From JAGPCK01 sp964535575 (GTDB taxonomy: Bacteria; Bacteroidota; Bacteroidia; UKL13-3): 64,000 nt of DNA. The translations under genes and the position numbers were made by a program. This document shows positions 35,306 to 43,199 of the stretch, piece by piece (position 1 is the stretch's first letter; every line of letters begins with the position of its first letter). The notes below the pieces were generated by a model. It saw only the letters and a list, made by a program, of their open reading frames with translations. It was not told the origin of the DNA and did no database searches. Location of the stretch: assembly GCA_964535575.1 (NCBI GenBank), contig CAZHTC010000002.1, forward strand, positions 124,001 through 188,000, written 5' to 3'.

Positions 35306-36610
35306 ATGAATTTACAGATTAAATTAGTATCCGTACTGCTTTTCCTATTGGTGCAAACCACCCTTTTTGCCCAAAACTTAAGATCGTTTAAAGCCGATAA
35401 CGGTAAATGGGGGTTTAAAGACGAACATGGCGATATTGTGCTCCCTGCCAAATACCTTGCTGCAAACGATTTCAAAGAAGGGCTGGCTTTGGTATCGGCC
35501 AAAAAATACCTCTATGGGTATATTGACCAAAGCGGAAAAATAATTATTCCGATGATGTACACTTCGTGCAGCGATTTCGAAAACGGAATGGCGCGGGTGA
35601 CGTTGGACGGGAAAGTCGGGTTTATTGATAAAACCGGTAAGGAAGTTATTCCATGTATGTACGAAGTCATCGATAAATTCAGAGAAGACCGGGCCGGAGC
35701 CAGACTAAACGACAAATGGGGATTTATAGATAAAAGCGGTAAGGTGGTCATTCCGTTTCTGTACGAAAGTGTAGGCTATTTTAGCGAGGGGCTTGCTTAT
35801 GCCGAACTAAATCGCAAGTATGGGTTTATTGATAAAACCGGAAAAGAAATTATTCCTTTTTCGTTTGATAATGCCCGCGATTTTAGCGATGGGGTGGCCG
35901 CTGTGAGAAAAGGCGGATATATGGACGGCAAATGGGGTTATATTGACAAAGCAGGTAAGCAGATAATACCTTTCAAATTTGAAGATGCCGGAGATTTCTC
36001 AGGGGGAGCGGCTTCGGTAAAATTAAATGGCATCAGGTTGTACATCGACATTTCGGGAAGGGATGAGAGCCAACGAAAACAGGATGAACTGGCCGCTGCA
36101 CAGGCCGAGAAAGCGCGGCTGGCAAAGGAAGCCGCTTTAAAACGCAAAGACACCCTGAGCAGGGAAGTGTTTGCCATTTACAACCGCAACATAAATAAAT
36201 TTGTAGACATCGTTAATGCCTTAACCGGTTGCATGGACCGTAGTTTTGTAGCAAACAGCCGGGCAGAGTTGGATCGTTCGCAATGGCCATCCATTTCGAT
36301 GGAACTAAAAAACAATCACTGTAAAACCACTCAGGAAGCCATCAATGCTTTCAGGGCCGAGCTTAATATGGTGAAAGAGGCAAAGGGCAAAAATGAGCTG
36401 TACGATTTTTTGCAAAATCAATTGAACACGGTAGAGCGATACGTTAACTTGTGTAAATCGTGGGCCGATTATATCTCAACCCTGGGAGGCGATAACCAGG
36501 AAATTAAAGAAGAAATAAAAGCCATTGATAAACCGTATCAGGAAATTTTAAAGCAGGACCGTGCGCTTGATGAACTTGTGATGATTTACAAAAAGAGAAA
36601 TGGCCTTTAA
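35306..36610 (+). CDS. WG-repeat protein
   Basis: 434 residues with a signal peptide (about 1-22), then at least six WG (KWG) repeats at about 32-255 of the form KWGFIDKSGKxVIPFxYExVxxFxEGLA, and a C-terminal helical region (about 258-434) with a charged coiled coil rich in Ala, Lys and Glu. WG repeats form beta-propeller-like binding surfaces in many Bacteroidota proteins of unknown function. No T9SS domain or lipobox, so it is probably periplasmic. Not clearly linked to its neighbours. Confidence 0.85.
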   Translation: MNLQIKLVSVLLFLLVQTTLFAQNLRSFKADNGKWGFKDEHGDIVLPAKYLAANDFKEGLALVSAKKYLYGYIDQSGKIIIPMMYTSCSDFENGMARVTLDGKVGFIDKTGKEVIPCMYEVIDKFREDRAGARLNDKWGFIDKSGKVVIPFLYESVGYFSEGLAYAELNRKYGFIDKTGKEIIPFSFDNARDFSDGVAAVRKGGYMDGKWGYIDKAGKQIIPFKFEDAGDFSGGAASVKLNGIRLYIDISGRDESQRKQDELAAAQAEKARLAKEAALKRKDTLSREVFAIYNRNINKFVDIVNALTGCMDRSFVANSRAELDRSQWPSISMELKNNHCKTTQEAINAFRAELNMVKEAKGKNELYDFLQNQLNTVERYVNLCKSWADYISTLGGDNQEIKEEIKAIDKPYQEILKQDRALDELVMIYKKRNGL

Positions 36611-36690
36611 ACAGGTTGTGAGTAAGCCCTACAAACAGGCAGTCTGCTGTGACCTCTGCTTTTACGGTTTCAATCGGCAATTTATAAGAC

Positions 36691-37620
36691 ATGAAAAAAA
36701 TATTTTTTACGATTACGGCAATTTGGTTTACGGTTTTTAATCTGTGTGCCCAGCAAACTGTTTACCGTGACAGCAAACCGGTAATCACCAATAAAACACA
36801 ACTGATAAAATCCCTTGAGCAAACCATCTCCCGGTATAAAGCAACCGTGGGGATAGCCGTTTATGAACAGGCAACGGGCGACACGTTTTCCGTTAACAAC
36901 CATATAGCATTTGCCACACAAAGCGTTTACAAGTTTCCTCTTGCTCTGGCAGTCATGAATCGGGTGGAAAGCGGAAAGATATCGTTGCAGCAAAAAGTTT
37001 TTTTAAGCAAAGAAATGCTCGATAAGTTTTCATGGAGTCCGCTGAAAAAACAAAATCCGGGCAGTAATTTCTACATGACGGTTGACAGCCTGCTCATGTA
37101 CATGATGACCTACAGCGACAACCTTTCATGCGACCTGCTGTTTGAGTTGCTTGGCGGCCCCGGGGTGGTGGATACCTTTATACGCAACCGGGGTTTTAAT
37201 GGCATGCACATAAAATTTACAGAAGCAGAAATAGGCGCTAAACCACAGCGCATGTATGAAAATACAAGCAGCCCTGTGGCAATGACCTGTTTGCTTTCAG
37301 CTTTTCATGACCGTAAGATATTGAATGAAACAAACACCCGCTACCTGTTGCATTTTATGATCAATGATTCCACCTCGCATATGCGGCTGATTGGGCAGTT
37401 ACCTGACGGCATTAAAGCAGCACACAAAACCGGAACCGGTTCGTGGAATGACACCCTTATTGGTGCCTGCAATGATGTGGGGATTATTTATCATGTTCCG
37501 GGTACAAACTATTTAGCTGTTTCAGTTTTTGTAATGAACTCAAATGAAAGTTATGAAAATACCGAAAAGCTGATTGCCATTCTTACCAGGGATATTTTTG
37601 AGTATTACCTGTATAAATAG
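36691..37620 (+). CDS. class A beta-lactamase (subclass A2-like)
   Basis: 309 residues with a signal peptide (about 1-20), so periplasmic. Catalytic motifs: ATQSVYKFPLAL with nucleophile Ser78 and Lys81, YSDN (Ser142-Asp143-Asn144), an acidic TEAEIGA segment (177-183) in the region of the general-base glutamate, and HKTGTG (Lys246-Thr247-Gly248). The TQSVYKFPLALAV form and the omega-loop layout resemble the subclass A2 enzymes of Bacteroidota (CfxA, CepA, PER relatives). Hydrolysis range cannot be read from the sequence. No mobile element is adjacent, so it looks like an intrinsic gene. Confidence 0.9.
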   Translation: MKKIFFTITAIWFTVFNLCAQQTVYRDSKPVITNKTQLIKSLEQTISRYKATVGIAVYEQATGDTFSVNNHIAFATQSVYKFPLALAVMNRVESGKISLQQKVFLSKEMLDKFSWSPLKKQNPGSNFYMTVDSLLMYMMTYSDNLSCDLLFELLGGPGVVDTFIRNRGFNGMHIKFTEAEIGAKPQRMYENTSSPVAMTCLLSAFHDRKILNETNTRYLLHFMINDSTSHMRLIGQLPDGIKAAHKTGTGSWNDTLIGACNDVGIIYHVPGTNYLAVSVFVMNSNESYENTEKLIAILTRDIFEYYLYK

Positions 37621-37688
37621 CGCGTAATCATCTCCAATTAAGTACATACTAAAATAACAACCCACTCACGGTTTGCGCAGTAATTTAT

Positions 37689-37696
37689 TACCTTTG
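37689..37696 (+). promoter_or_regulatory. -7 element TACCTTTG of rocD
   Basis: Exact TAnnTTTG five bases before the ATG at 37702; a TTTG at 37672-37675 is only 13 bases upstream, short for a -33 element. Confidence 0.5.
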
Positions 37697-37701
37697 TGCC
37701 T

Positions 37702-38934
37702 ATGAATGAGGTAATGCATAACCCAACCAATTATTTTATTGAACTCGAGAACCACTACGGAGCACATAATTACCATCCGCTGCCGGTGGTATTGGAGCGC
37801 GGGGAAGGTGTTTACCTTTGGGATGTAGAGGGTAAAAAATACTTCGATTTTTTATCGGCCTACAGTGCCGTAAATCAGGGGCACTGCCATCCCGCCATTA
37901 TTGATGCACTTACCACACAGGCCAAAAGCCTAACGCTCACCAGCCGTGCGTTTCATAATAATAAATTGGGCGAATACGAACAGTTTATCTGCAATTATTT
38001 CGGATATGACCGGGTGCTGCCAATGAACAGCGGAGTAGAAGCTGGGGAAACGGCTATTAAACTGGCCCGCAGGTGGGGTTATGAACATAAGAATATAGAC
38101 GAGAATAAGGCGAAAATAATTTTTGTAGAGGGCAACTTTTGGGGGCGTACCATGGCCGCCATTTCTTCTTCAACCGACCCCGACAGTTACGGGAAATTCG
38201 GGCCGTTTATGCCCGGATTTGAAATTATTCCGTACAACAATTTGAATGCATTGGACAAGGCATTGCAGGATGCCGATGTGGCCGGTTTTATGTTTGAGCC
38301 CATACAGGGCGAAGCCGGAGTGGTAATACCTAATGACGGATATATTGCCGGAGTACGTGCCTTATGCCACAAATACAATGTGCTGATGATAGCCGATGAG
38401 GTACAAACCGGCATTGGTCGCACTGGGAAATTGCTGGCCTGCGACCACGAAGAAGTAAAACCCGATATTTTAATTCTGGGCAAAGCGCTTTCAGGTGGGG
38501 TATTGCCTGTATCGGCTGTGCTCGCTTCGCATGAGGTAATGCTTACCCTGCACCCGGGGCAGCATGGATCAACCTTTGGCGGAAATCCCTTGGCCTGTGC
38601 GGTGGCTATGGCTGCATTGCGAGTGGTAAAAGAAGAACAACTGGCCGATAATGCGGAAGCGATGGGGAAAATCTTTCGTCAGCGGATGAATGCCATTAAA
38701 TCTCCGCTCATCACAGCAGTGCGCGGCAAAGGATTGCTCAATGCCATTGTGATAAAACCTTTCGGAAATAATAAAACGGCCTGGGATGTATGTGTAGCCA
38801 TGATGCACAACGGGCTGCTGGCTAAACAAACTCATGGAGATATCATCCGGTTTGCTCCTCCGCTGGTAATTAACGAAGAGCAAATACACAAGGCATGCGA
38901 TATGATTGAGCAAACTATATTGTCGCTTCAATAG
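37702..38934 (+). CDS. rocD: ornithine--oxo-acid aminotransferase
   Basis: Class III PLP aminotransferase converting ornithine and 2-oxoglutarate to glutamate-5-semialdehyde and glutamate. 410 residues from the ATG at 37702; a GTG six bases earlier overlaps the -7 element. Motifs: YLWDVEGKKYFDFLSAYSAVNQGHCHP at the N-terminus (in two parts, about 38-65), MNSGVEAGETAIKLAR, the PLP-binding DEVQTGIGRTG and ILGKALSGG with Schiff-base Lys261. Strongly matches RocD rather than acetylornithine aminotransferase. Monocistronic. Confidence 0.94.
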   Translation: MNEVMHNPTNYFIELENHYGAHNYHPLPVVLERGEGVYLWDVEGKKYFDFLSAYSAVNQGHCHPAIIDALTTQAKSLTLTSRAFHNNKLGEYEQFICNYFGYDRVLPMNSGVEAGETAIKLARRWGYEHKNIDENKAKIIFVEGNFWGRTMAAISSSTDPDSYGKFGPFMPGFEIIPYNNLNALDKALQDADVAGFMFEPIQGEAGVVIPNDGYIAGVRALCHKYNVLMIADEVQTGIGRTGKLLACDHEEVKPDILILGKALSGGVLPVSAVLASHEVMLTLHPGQHGSTFGGNPLACAVAMAALRVVKEEQLADNAEAMGKIFRQRMNAIKSPLITAVRGKGLLNAIVIKPFGNNKTAWDVCVAMMHNGLLAKQTHGDIIRFAPPLVINEEQIHKACDMIEQTILSLQ

Positions 38935-38967
38935 CAAATTCACATCCTGAAAAATCGTCAGCAGCCG

Positions 38968-39028
38968 GTAATCTGTTGTATAGTTTCCCCCCGTCCCGGT
39001 TCCTGATTTAAATCAGATTACTTTTTTT
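38968..39028 (+). terminator. possible terminator after rocD
   Basis: GTAATCTG (38968-38975) is an exact reverse complement of CAGATTAC (39014-39021), followed by a run of seven T. The 38-base loop is long, and the right arm overlaps the Crp/Fnr-like palindrome, so the assignment is tentative. Confidence 0.35.
39003..39016. promoter_or_regulatory. Crp/Fnr-like palindrome upstream of the Rrf2 operon
   Basis: CTGATTTAAATCAG is a perfect 14-bp palindrome containing TGAT-N4-ATCA. It lies about 110 bases before the start predicted for the Rrf2 gene, too far for direct class II activation at that promoter, but an imperfect -7 element TTCGTTTG (39043-39050) would put a second start at a suitable distance. 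Confidence 0.4.
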
Positions 39029-39073
39029 GAATTCCCGGTTTATTCGTTTGCAAATCAGTAGTTAAAATAATTT

Positions 39074-39089
39074 CGGACAAATTTGTCCG
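39074..39089. promoter_or_regulatory. palindromic operator of the Rrf2 operon
   Basis: CGGACAAATTTGTCCG is a perfect 16-bp palindrome. It contains the TTTG (39082-39085) that serves as -33 element, so a bound protein would block the promoter. Its place upstream of an Rrf2-family gene makes autorepression the simplest reading. Confidence 0.65.
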
Positions 39090-39114
39090 TTATTTATTTA
39101 TTTGTTTACCTTTG
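39082..39114 (+). promoter_or_regulatory. promoter of the Rrf2-ric operon
   Basis: TTTG (39082-39085), 21-base spacer, TACCTTTG (39107-39114): a full Bacteroidota-type -33/-7 pair, the best in the window. Start of transcription expected near 39120, 17 bases before the ATG. Confidence 0.6.
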
Positions 39115-39136
39115 TAGCGCAAATCGTACTAAAAAG

Positions 39137-39574
39137 ATGTTTTCAAAAGCATGTGAATACGGAATAAGATCGATGGTGTTTATCGCCACCCGTTCGCAAC
39201 AGGAAATGCGGGTGGGACTTACAGATATCGCTCTGGAAATTGACTCTCCGGTTTCATTTACCTCGAAAATTTTGCAAAAGTTGGTGAAGAGTAAATTACT
39301 GGTTTCGCTGAAGGGGCCAACCGGAGGATTTGAAATCAGCAAAAAAAACATGGATACGATAACGCTGGCTCAGATTGTTTCGGCCATTGACGGAGACAGT
39401 ATTTATAAAGGATGCGGACTGGGATTGCGCAATTGCAACGAGAATAAACCATGTCCGCTGCACTTTAAATTTAAGCGGGTGCGTGACGGATTGAAAGATA
39501 TGCTGGAAGAAACCAGCCTCACGGAACTGACGCAGGATATATCAAAAGGAATTACATTTTTAAAACGTAAATAA
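39137..39574 (+). CDS. Rrf2-family transcriptional regulator, NsrR/IscR-like
   Basis: 145 residues from the ATG at 39137, which begins the family N-terminus MFSKACEYGIRSMVFIA; the longer ORF would start inside the promoter. The N-terminal winged helix-turn-helix and dimerisation helix are clear. Three cysteines, Cys93-x6-Cys100-x5-Cys106, match the spacing of Fe-S cluster ligands in IscR and NsrR. The next gene encodes the di-iron repair protein Ric, and a perfect palindrome overlaps the promoter. A nitric-oxide- or Fe-S-sensing repressor is likely; NsrR is the better fit by context, but this is inference. Confidence 0.85.
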   Translation: MFSKACEYGIRSMVFIATRSQQEMRVGLTDIALEIDSPVSFTSKILQKLVKSKLLVSLKGPTGGFEISKKNMDTITLAQIVSAIDGDSIYKGCGLGLRNCNENKPCPLHFKFKRVRDGLKDMLEETSLTELTQDISKGITFLKRK

Positions 39575-40297
39575 ATGGAAAATAATAAAACAGCTACGGT
39601 AGGTTCGTTTGTAGCAAATGATTACCGTACCGCCACCGTGTTTCAGAAGTATGGAATAGATTTTTGCTGCAAGGGAGGCCGTTCAATTGAAGAAGTGTGT
39701 ACCGGTAAAAATCTGGATGAAACAAAATTGCTGGCCGAGTTGGCCGCGGCAGCTTCTTCAGCCAAAGATTCGGCAACCGATTTTAAAACCTGGTCGCTGG
39801 ATTTACTGGCCGACTACATTGAGAAAAAACACCACCGTTACATTCAGGAATCTACTCCCGCTTTGCTGCAGTTTCTGGATAAACTGTGTAAAGTGCACGG
39901 AGGTAATCATCCCGAGTTATTTGATATTTACCGCGAGTTCAGTGCTTCGGCAGGCGAGCTGGCTGCGCATATGAAAAAGGAAGAACTGATATTGTTTCCG
40001 TTTGTACGTAAAATGGCCGAAGCCCAAAGTAAAAATACACCGTTTGAGCGCCCTCCGTTCGGGTCGGTTCAAAATCCGATATACATGATGATGGATGAAC
40101 ACGACACCGAGGGTGAACGTTTCAGAAAAATAGATACGCTGAGTAACGGATATACACCACCGGCTGACGGGTGCACTACCTACCGGGTAGCATTTGCCAT
40201 GCTTAAAGAATTTGAGTCCGACTTACACATGCATATCCATCTTGAAAACAATATTCTGTTCCCGGGTGCAGTGGAACTGGAAAAAAAATTAGCCTGA
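39575..40297 (+). CDS. ric: iron-sulfur cluster repair di-iron protein Ric (ScdA/YtfE)
   Basis: 240 residues, starting directly after the Rrf2 stop codon. The N-terminal ScdA_N domain (about 5-45) has the conserved FVANDYRTATVFQKYGIDFCCKGG with the Cys31-Cys32 pair. A hemerythrin-like four-helix domain follows, with metal-ligand histidines and glutamates in KKHHRYI, HMKKEELILFP, DEHDTEG and HMHIHLENNILFP. The protein repairs Fe-S clusters damaged by nitric oxide or peroxide. It should be co-transcribed with the upstream regulator. Confidence 0.95.
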   Translation: MENNKTATVGSFVANDYRTATVFQKYGIDFCCKGGRSIEEVCTGKNLDETKLLAELAAAASSAKDSATDFKTWSLDLLADYIEKKHHRYIQESTPALLQFLDKLCKVHGGNHPELFDIYREFSASAGELAAHMKKEELILFPFVRKMAEAQSKNTPFERPPFGSVQNPIYMMMDEHDTEGERFRKIDTLSNGYTPPADGCTTYRVAFAMLKEFESDLHMHIHLENNILFPGAVELEKKLA

Positions 40298-40326
40298 TGA
40301 AGGTACCCGAAATAATTAACCGGAGC

Positions 40327-40797
40327 ATGAAAACGATTTTTATTTTTTCATTCACTGTTGCTTTATTTCTTGCAGGGGGATGCAGCCACACCGACCAACG
40401 GCAGGCTGCTCCCGGCCCGCAGGGAAGCGATACGTTGAAGGAGGAGCACCATCATGAGGCAGAAGCTGCGGCAGAACAACCCGTGCTCACCTTAAACAAC
40501 GGAGCCAAATGGGCTGCCAATAAAGAAACAACCACCGGAGTAATGAATATGTTGCAACTGGTAAATGAGCAGTTGCAGCAACCCGCTCCCGATATTCATT
40601 TGATTGCTGCCGAACTGGATGAACAGTTTAATCTCATCATTAAGCAATGCACCATGCAGGGCGAGGCACACGAACAACTGCATCATTTTTTATTGCCCTT
40701 GCGCGACCGCATAACCCGCCTGAAAGAAAATGGGGATAAACAGCAGGTAGAGGAAATAAAGGGCTGGCTCGAAGAGTATCCTAAATATTTTGAGTAA
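40327..40797 (+). CDS. predicted lipoprotein, helical
   Basis: 156 residues from the ATG at 40327, which starts a lipoprotein signal with lipobox FLAGGC (Cys18). An alternative ATG at 40297 overlaps the ric stop (ATGA) and adds 10 residues before the signal. The mature part has a His/Glu-rich linker (EEHHHEAEAAAE), then LTLNNGAKWAANKETTTGVMNM and a helical bundle with several histidines (DIHLIAAELDEQF, GEAHEQLHHFLLPL). I do not know a named family; the pattern recurs in Bacteroidota stress and metal regions as far as I recall. The His-rich linker could bind metal. Confidence 0.7.
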   Translation: MKTIFIFSFTVALFLAGGCSHTDQRQAAPGPQGSDTLKEEHHHEAEAAAEQPVLTLNNGAKWAANKETTTGVMNMLQLVNEQLQQPAPDIHLIAAELDEQFNLIIKQCTMQGEAHEQLHHFLLPLRDRITRLKENGDKQQVEEIKGWLEEYPKYFE

Positions 40798-40818
40798 TAC
40801 ATTTAAGGTTTCACCTAT

Positions 40819-41280
40819 ATGACCATGACACCCGCGAAAAGACATTCGTCTATTCAAAACTATTCGCGCGAGCACCACTTTGCGCTATTGCTGTGCTGGA
40901 AAATTAAACAGGGGCTGGCAAAAGGGATTGCACCCGACAGGATAAAAAAATACAGCGACTGGTTTTATCAGAATCATTTGCGGCCTCATTTTGATGCCGA
41001 AGAAAAATACATGTATCCGGTACTTGGAGAAGAGCATGCATTGGTGCAACAGGCACTGGCCGAGCACCGCACACTTGAAGAACTTTTTAACGGCACCAGC
41101 GATGCAGGAGAGGCGATGTCATTCATACAGGATATGCTGGAGAAACATATACGGTTTGAAGAGCGTGTGTTGTTTAATGAGATACAACAGGTAGCCACCG
41201 CAGCGCAAATGCAGCAAATGGAAGAACTGCATGAGTCGGGTCCGTTTGAAGACAATACGGATGATGTATTCTGGGATTAA
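40819..41280 (+). CDS. hemerythrin domain-containing protein
   Basis: 153 residues, single four-helix hemerythrin-like domain with candidate di-iron ligands in SREHHFALL (His19/His20), PHFDAEEKYMYP (His57, Glu61), AEHRTLEELF (His83) and EKHIRFEERVLF (His110, Glu114). It would bind O2 or NO or buffer iron in the cytoplasm. It is the last gene of the Rrf2-ric-lipoprotein-hemerythrin unit, 21 bases after the lipoprotein gene, giving two hemerythrin-type proteins in one operon. Confidence 0.87.
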   Translation: MTMTPAKRHSSIQNYSREHHFALLLCWKIKQGLAKGIAPDRIKKYSDWFYQNHLRPHFDAEEKYMYPVLGEEHALVQQALAEHRTLEELFNGTSDAGEAMSFIQDMLEKHIRFEERVLFNEIQQVATAAQMQQMEELHESGPFEDNTDDVFWD

Positions 41281-41334
41281 CGGTATTGCGTGTGTTGTTT
41301 TACACGGAAGCTGTTTAAAAACCGGTAACGCTGA

Positions 41335-42300
41335 TTATTTTTTCTCCTTTTTGCCAAATACGCTGAAGTGCACGTAACGTTTAGGGTGTGCCTTCATATC
41401 AATAAGCAGGGAGTCTAAACTTTTAGCTGAACTTTCGAGGTTATTGTACAGTTTTTTGTCGTTTACCAGCAGGCCAAGCGAGCCTTCTCCGTTGTTTATT
41501 TTCCGCAGGGTAATATCCAGATCGGCCAGTGCTTTATTAGCGTTGTAAACAGTGCTTTTTATTTGTGATGCAGCCAAAGAGTCACTAATCTGTTCCACAT
41601 TTTTGAGTGTTTTGGTAAGTACCTGATTGTTGTCGCGAAAGTTGCGGGTAATGCTTTCCACATTGGCAAAAATATGATCAATCCGTTCGCCTTCCTTACC
41701 TACCAGGTCATCAATTTTAACCGATGTTTTTCTGAAATTCTCCAGTGTTTCGGCCAGGCTCCGGAAACCTACACGCAGATTTTTCTGCGTTTCATCATTC
41801 AGCACATCATCAACCGAGTTTAACACCGAATCGAGTGTGGCCAGCAGTTTTTCGGCCTTTGCTTTTACCGGATTTAAAATGCTGTTCATGGTTTTGCTTA
41901 CACTCAGTTCAATATCGCTGTTCAGGGTATCGCCATCCATGGCTTCCTCTGCATTTTTATTCAAATCCAGTTGAATGGCCTTCCCCCCGAACAAATCGGA
42001 GTTGATGATACGCGCCATACTGTTTTTGCCAATACGCACGTTACCGTCAATGGTAAAAGTAACTACAATATTATCGAGGTTCTCATCCATGGCGGCAATA
42101 TTTTTTACCTGCCCTACTTTAAAACCGTTAATCAGAATTGGATTGGATGTAGCCAGTCCGTCAACATCATGGTATACGGCATAAAACATTCTTTTTTTAG
42201 AGAAAAGGTCTTCCCCTTTCATAAAATTATAACCTAAAATAAGAATGGTAATGGCCACAGAGGCAAGGGCACCAACTTTTGTTTCGTTATTGATTTTCAA
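41335..42300 (-). CDS. MCE/MlaD-family protein
   Basis: 321 residues from a TTG start at 42300 (the first residues are KINNETKVGALASVAI). One N-terminal transmembrane helix (about 8-25), an MCE domain (about 38-115, VYHDVDGLATSNPILINGFKVGQV), and a long C-terminal helical region (about 130-310). Periplasmic component of a lipid-transport ABC system. The MlaE/MlaF partners are not in the window. Followed downstream on the opposite strand by the hemerythrin gene, 54 bases away. Confidence 0.88.
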   Translation of the reverse strand: MKINNETKVGALASVAITILILGYNFMKGEDLFSKKRMFYAVYHDVDGLATSNPILINGFKVGQVKNIAAMDENLDNIVVTFTIDGNVRIGKNSMARIINSDLFGGKAIQLDLNKNAEEAMDGDTLNSDIELSVSKTMNSILNPVKAKAEKLLATLDSVLNSVDDVLNDETQKNLRVGFRSLAETLENFRKTSVKIDDLVGKEGERIDHIFANVESITRNFRDNNQVLTKTLKNVEQISDSLAASQIKSTVYNANKALADLDITLRKINNGEGSLGLLVNDKKLYNNLESSAKSLDSLLIDMKAHPKRYVHFSVFGKKEKK

Positions 42301-42316
42301 AACTTGTGATTTTTGT

Positions 42317-42324
42317 CAAAAATA
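42317..42324 (-). promoter_or_regulatory. -7 element TATTTTTG of the MCE gene
   Basis: Minus-strand TAnnTTTG, 16 bases before the TTG start, between the amidase and MCE genes. Confidence 0.35.
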
Positions 42325-42347
42325 GGGAAATCCGCTTAGAATGATTG

Positions 42348-43139
42348 TTATTTCTTATTGCCGGGGGTAAGTTCAAAGCCTGATTTATAATCACGGAAAG
42401 CATTAAAAATACCCGTGGCTACCGAGTCTTGCCCTTTAACCGATTTGAGAAAACTGCGTTCCTGGTCATTACTCAGAAAGCCCGTTTCAATAAGAATACT
42501 GGGCATATTTGCTTTCCACAGCACCAGAAATCCGGCTTGTTTTACTCCGCGGCTGCTGCGTTTTTGTACGGCCAGTTGCTTTTCAATATTGGAAGCCAGA
42601 TTTAAACTCTGGTCGAGGTAGGCATTTTGAAACAGGGAGAAATAGATATGCCCCTCGGGTGAGTTAGGGTCGAAACCATCGTATTTTTTCTCGTAGTTAT
42701 CTTCCATTAAAATTACCTCGTTTTCGCGCTTGGCCACTTCCAGGTTCCCTTCCGATTTATGAAGCCCCATTACATAAGTTTCTGTACCATATACACTTGT
42801 TTTGGGGTTGGCATTGCAGTGAATGGAAATAAATACATCGGCATTATTTCTGTTACCGATGGCCGGGCGTTCCCAAAGTTCAATAAACGTATCGTTGGTG
42901 CGGGTATAAATTACCTTTACATCCGGATAGTGTTGTTCGATAAGTTTGCCCAGACGAAGGGCAATGGCCAGGGCAACATGTTTTTCTTCTACGCCTCCGT
43001 ACCTGCACCCGGTGTCATGACCTCCGTGGCCTGCATCAATCACCACGGTATTTATTTTTGATTTAACAGGATTTAGGTTACTAAATGAACACAGTACAAA
43101 AGAAATGGCCAAAAAGGCAAGAGAAAGCAGCCGTTTCAT
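42348..43139 (-). CDS. N-acetylmuramoyl-L-alanine amidase
   Basis: 263 residues from the ATG at 43139, which starts a signal peptide (MKRLLSLAFLAISF). Amidase_3 zinc hydrolase: ligands in VIDAGHGGHD (His), GVEEKHVAL (Glu) and ISIHCNANP (His), and the catalytic Glu in ILIETGFLSN. Periplasmic enzyme that removes stem peptides from peptidoglycan during cell separation or remodelling. Divergent from the LptD gene and upstream of the MCE gene. An ATG at 43169 would add ten residues. Confidence 0.93.
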   Translation of the reverse strand: MKRLLSLAFLAISFVLCSFSNLNPVKSKINTVVIDAGHGGHDTGCRYGGVEEKHVALAIALRLGKLIEQHYPDVKVIYTRTNDTFIELWERPAIGNRNNADVFISIHCNANPKTSVYGTETYVMGLHKSEGNLEVAKRENEVILMEDNYEKKYDGFDPNSPEGHIYFSLFQNAYLDQSLNLASNIEKQLAVQKRSSRGVKQAGFLVLWKANMPSILIETGFLSNDQERSFLKSVKGQDSVATGIFNAFRDYKSGFELTPGNKK

Positions 43140-43187
43140 GGTTAAATAAATTATGTTAGTTTTGCGCATCTTGAGTTTACCTCGTTA

Positions 43188-43195
43188 CAAATGTA
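43188..43195 (-). promoter_or_regulatory. -7 element TACATTTG of the amidase gene
   Basis: Minus-strand TACATTTG, 48 bases before the ATG at 43139. It lies four bases from the oppositely oriented -7 element of lptD. Confidence 0.4.
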
Positions 43196-43199
43196 CAAG

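Noticed and set aside
35400..36060. Repeated DNA in the WG-repeat gene as a CRISPR or tandem array
   Set aside because: The repetition is at protein level (WG repeats) with diverged codons, without regular direct DNA repeats and spacers.
41281..41334. Terminator between the hemerythrin and MCE genes
   Set aside because: Only a weak CGGTA/TACCG pairing with no proper stem and T-run.
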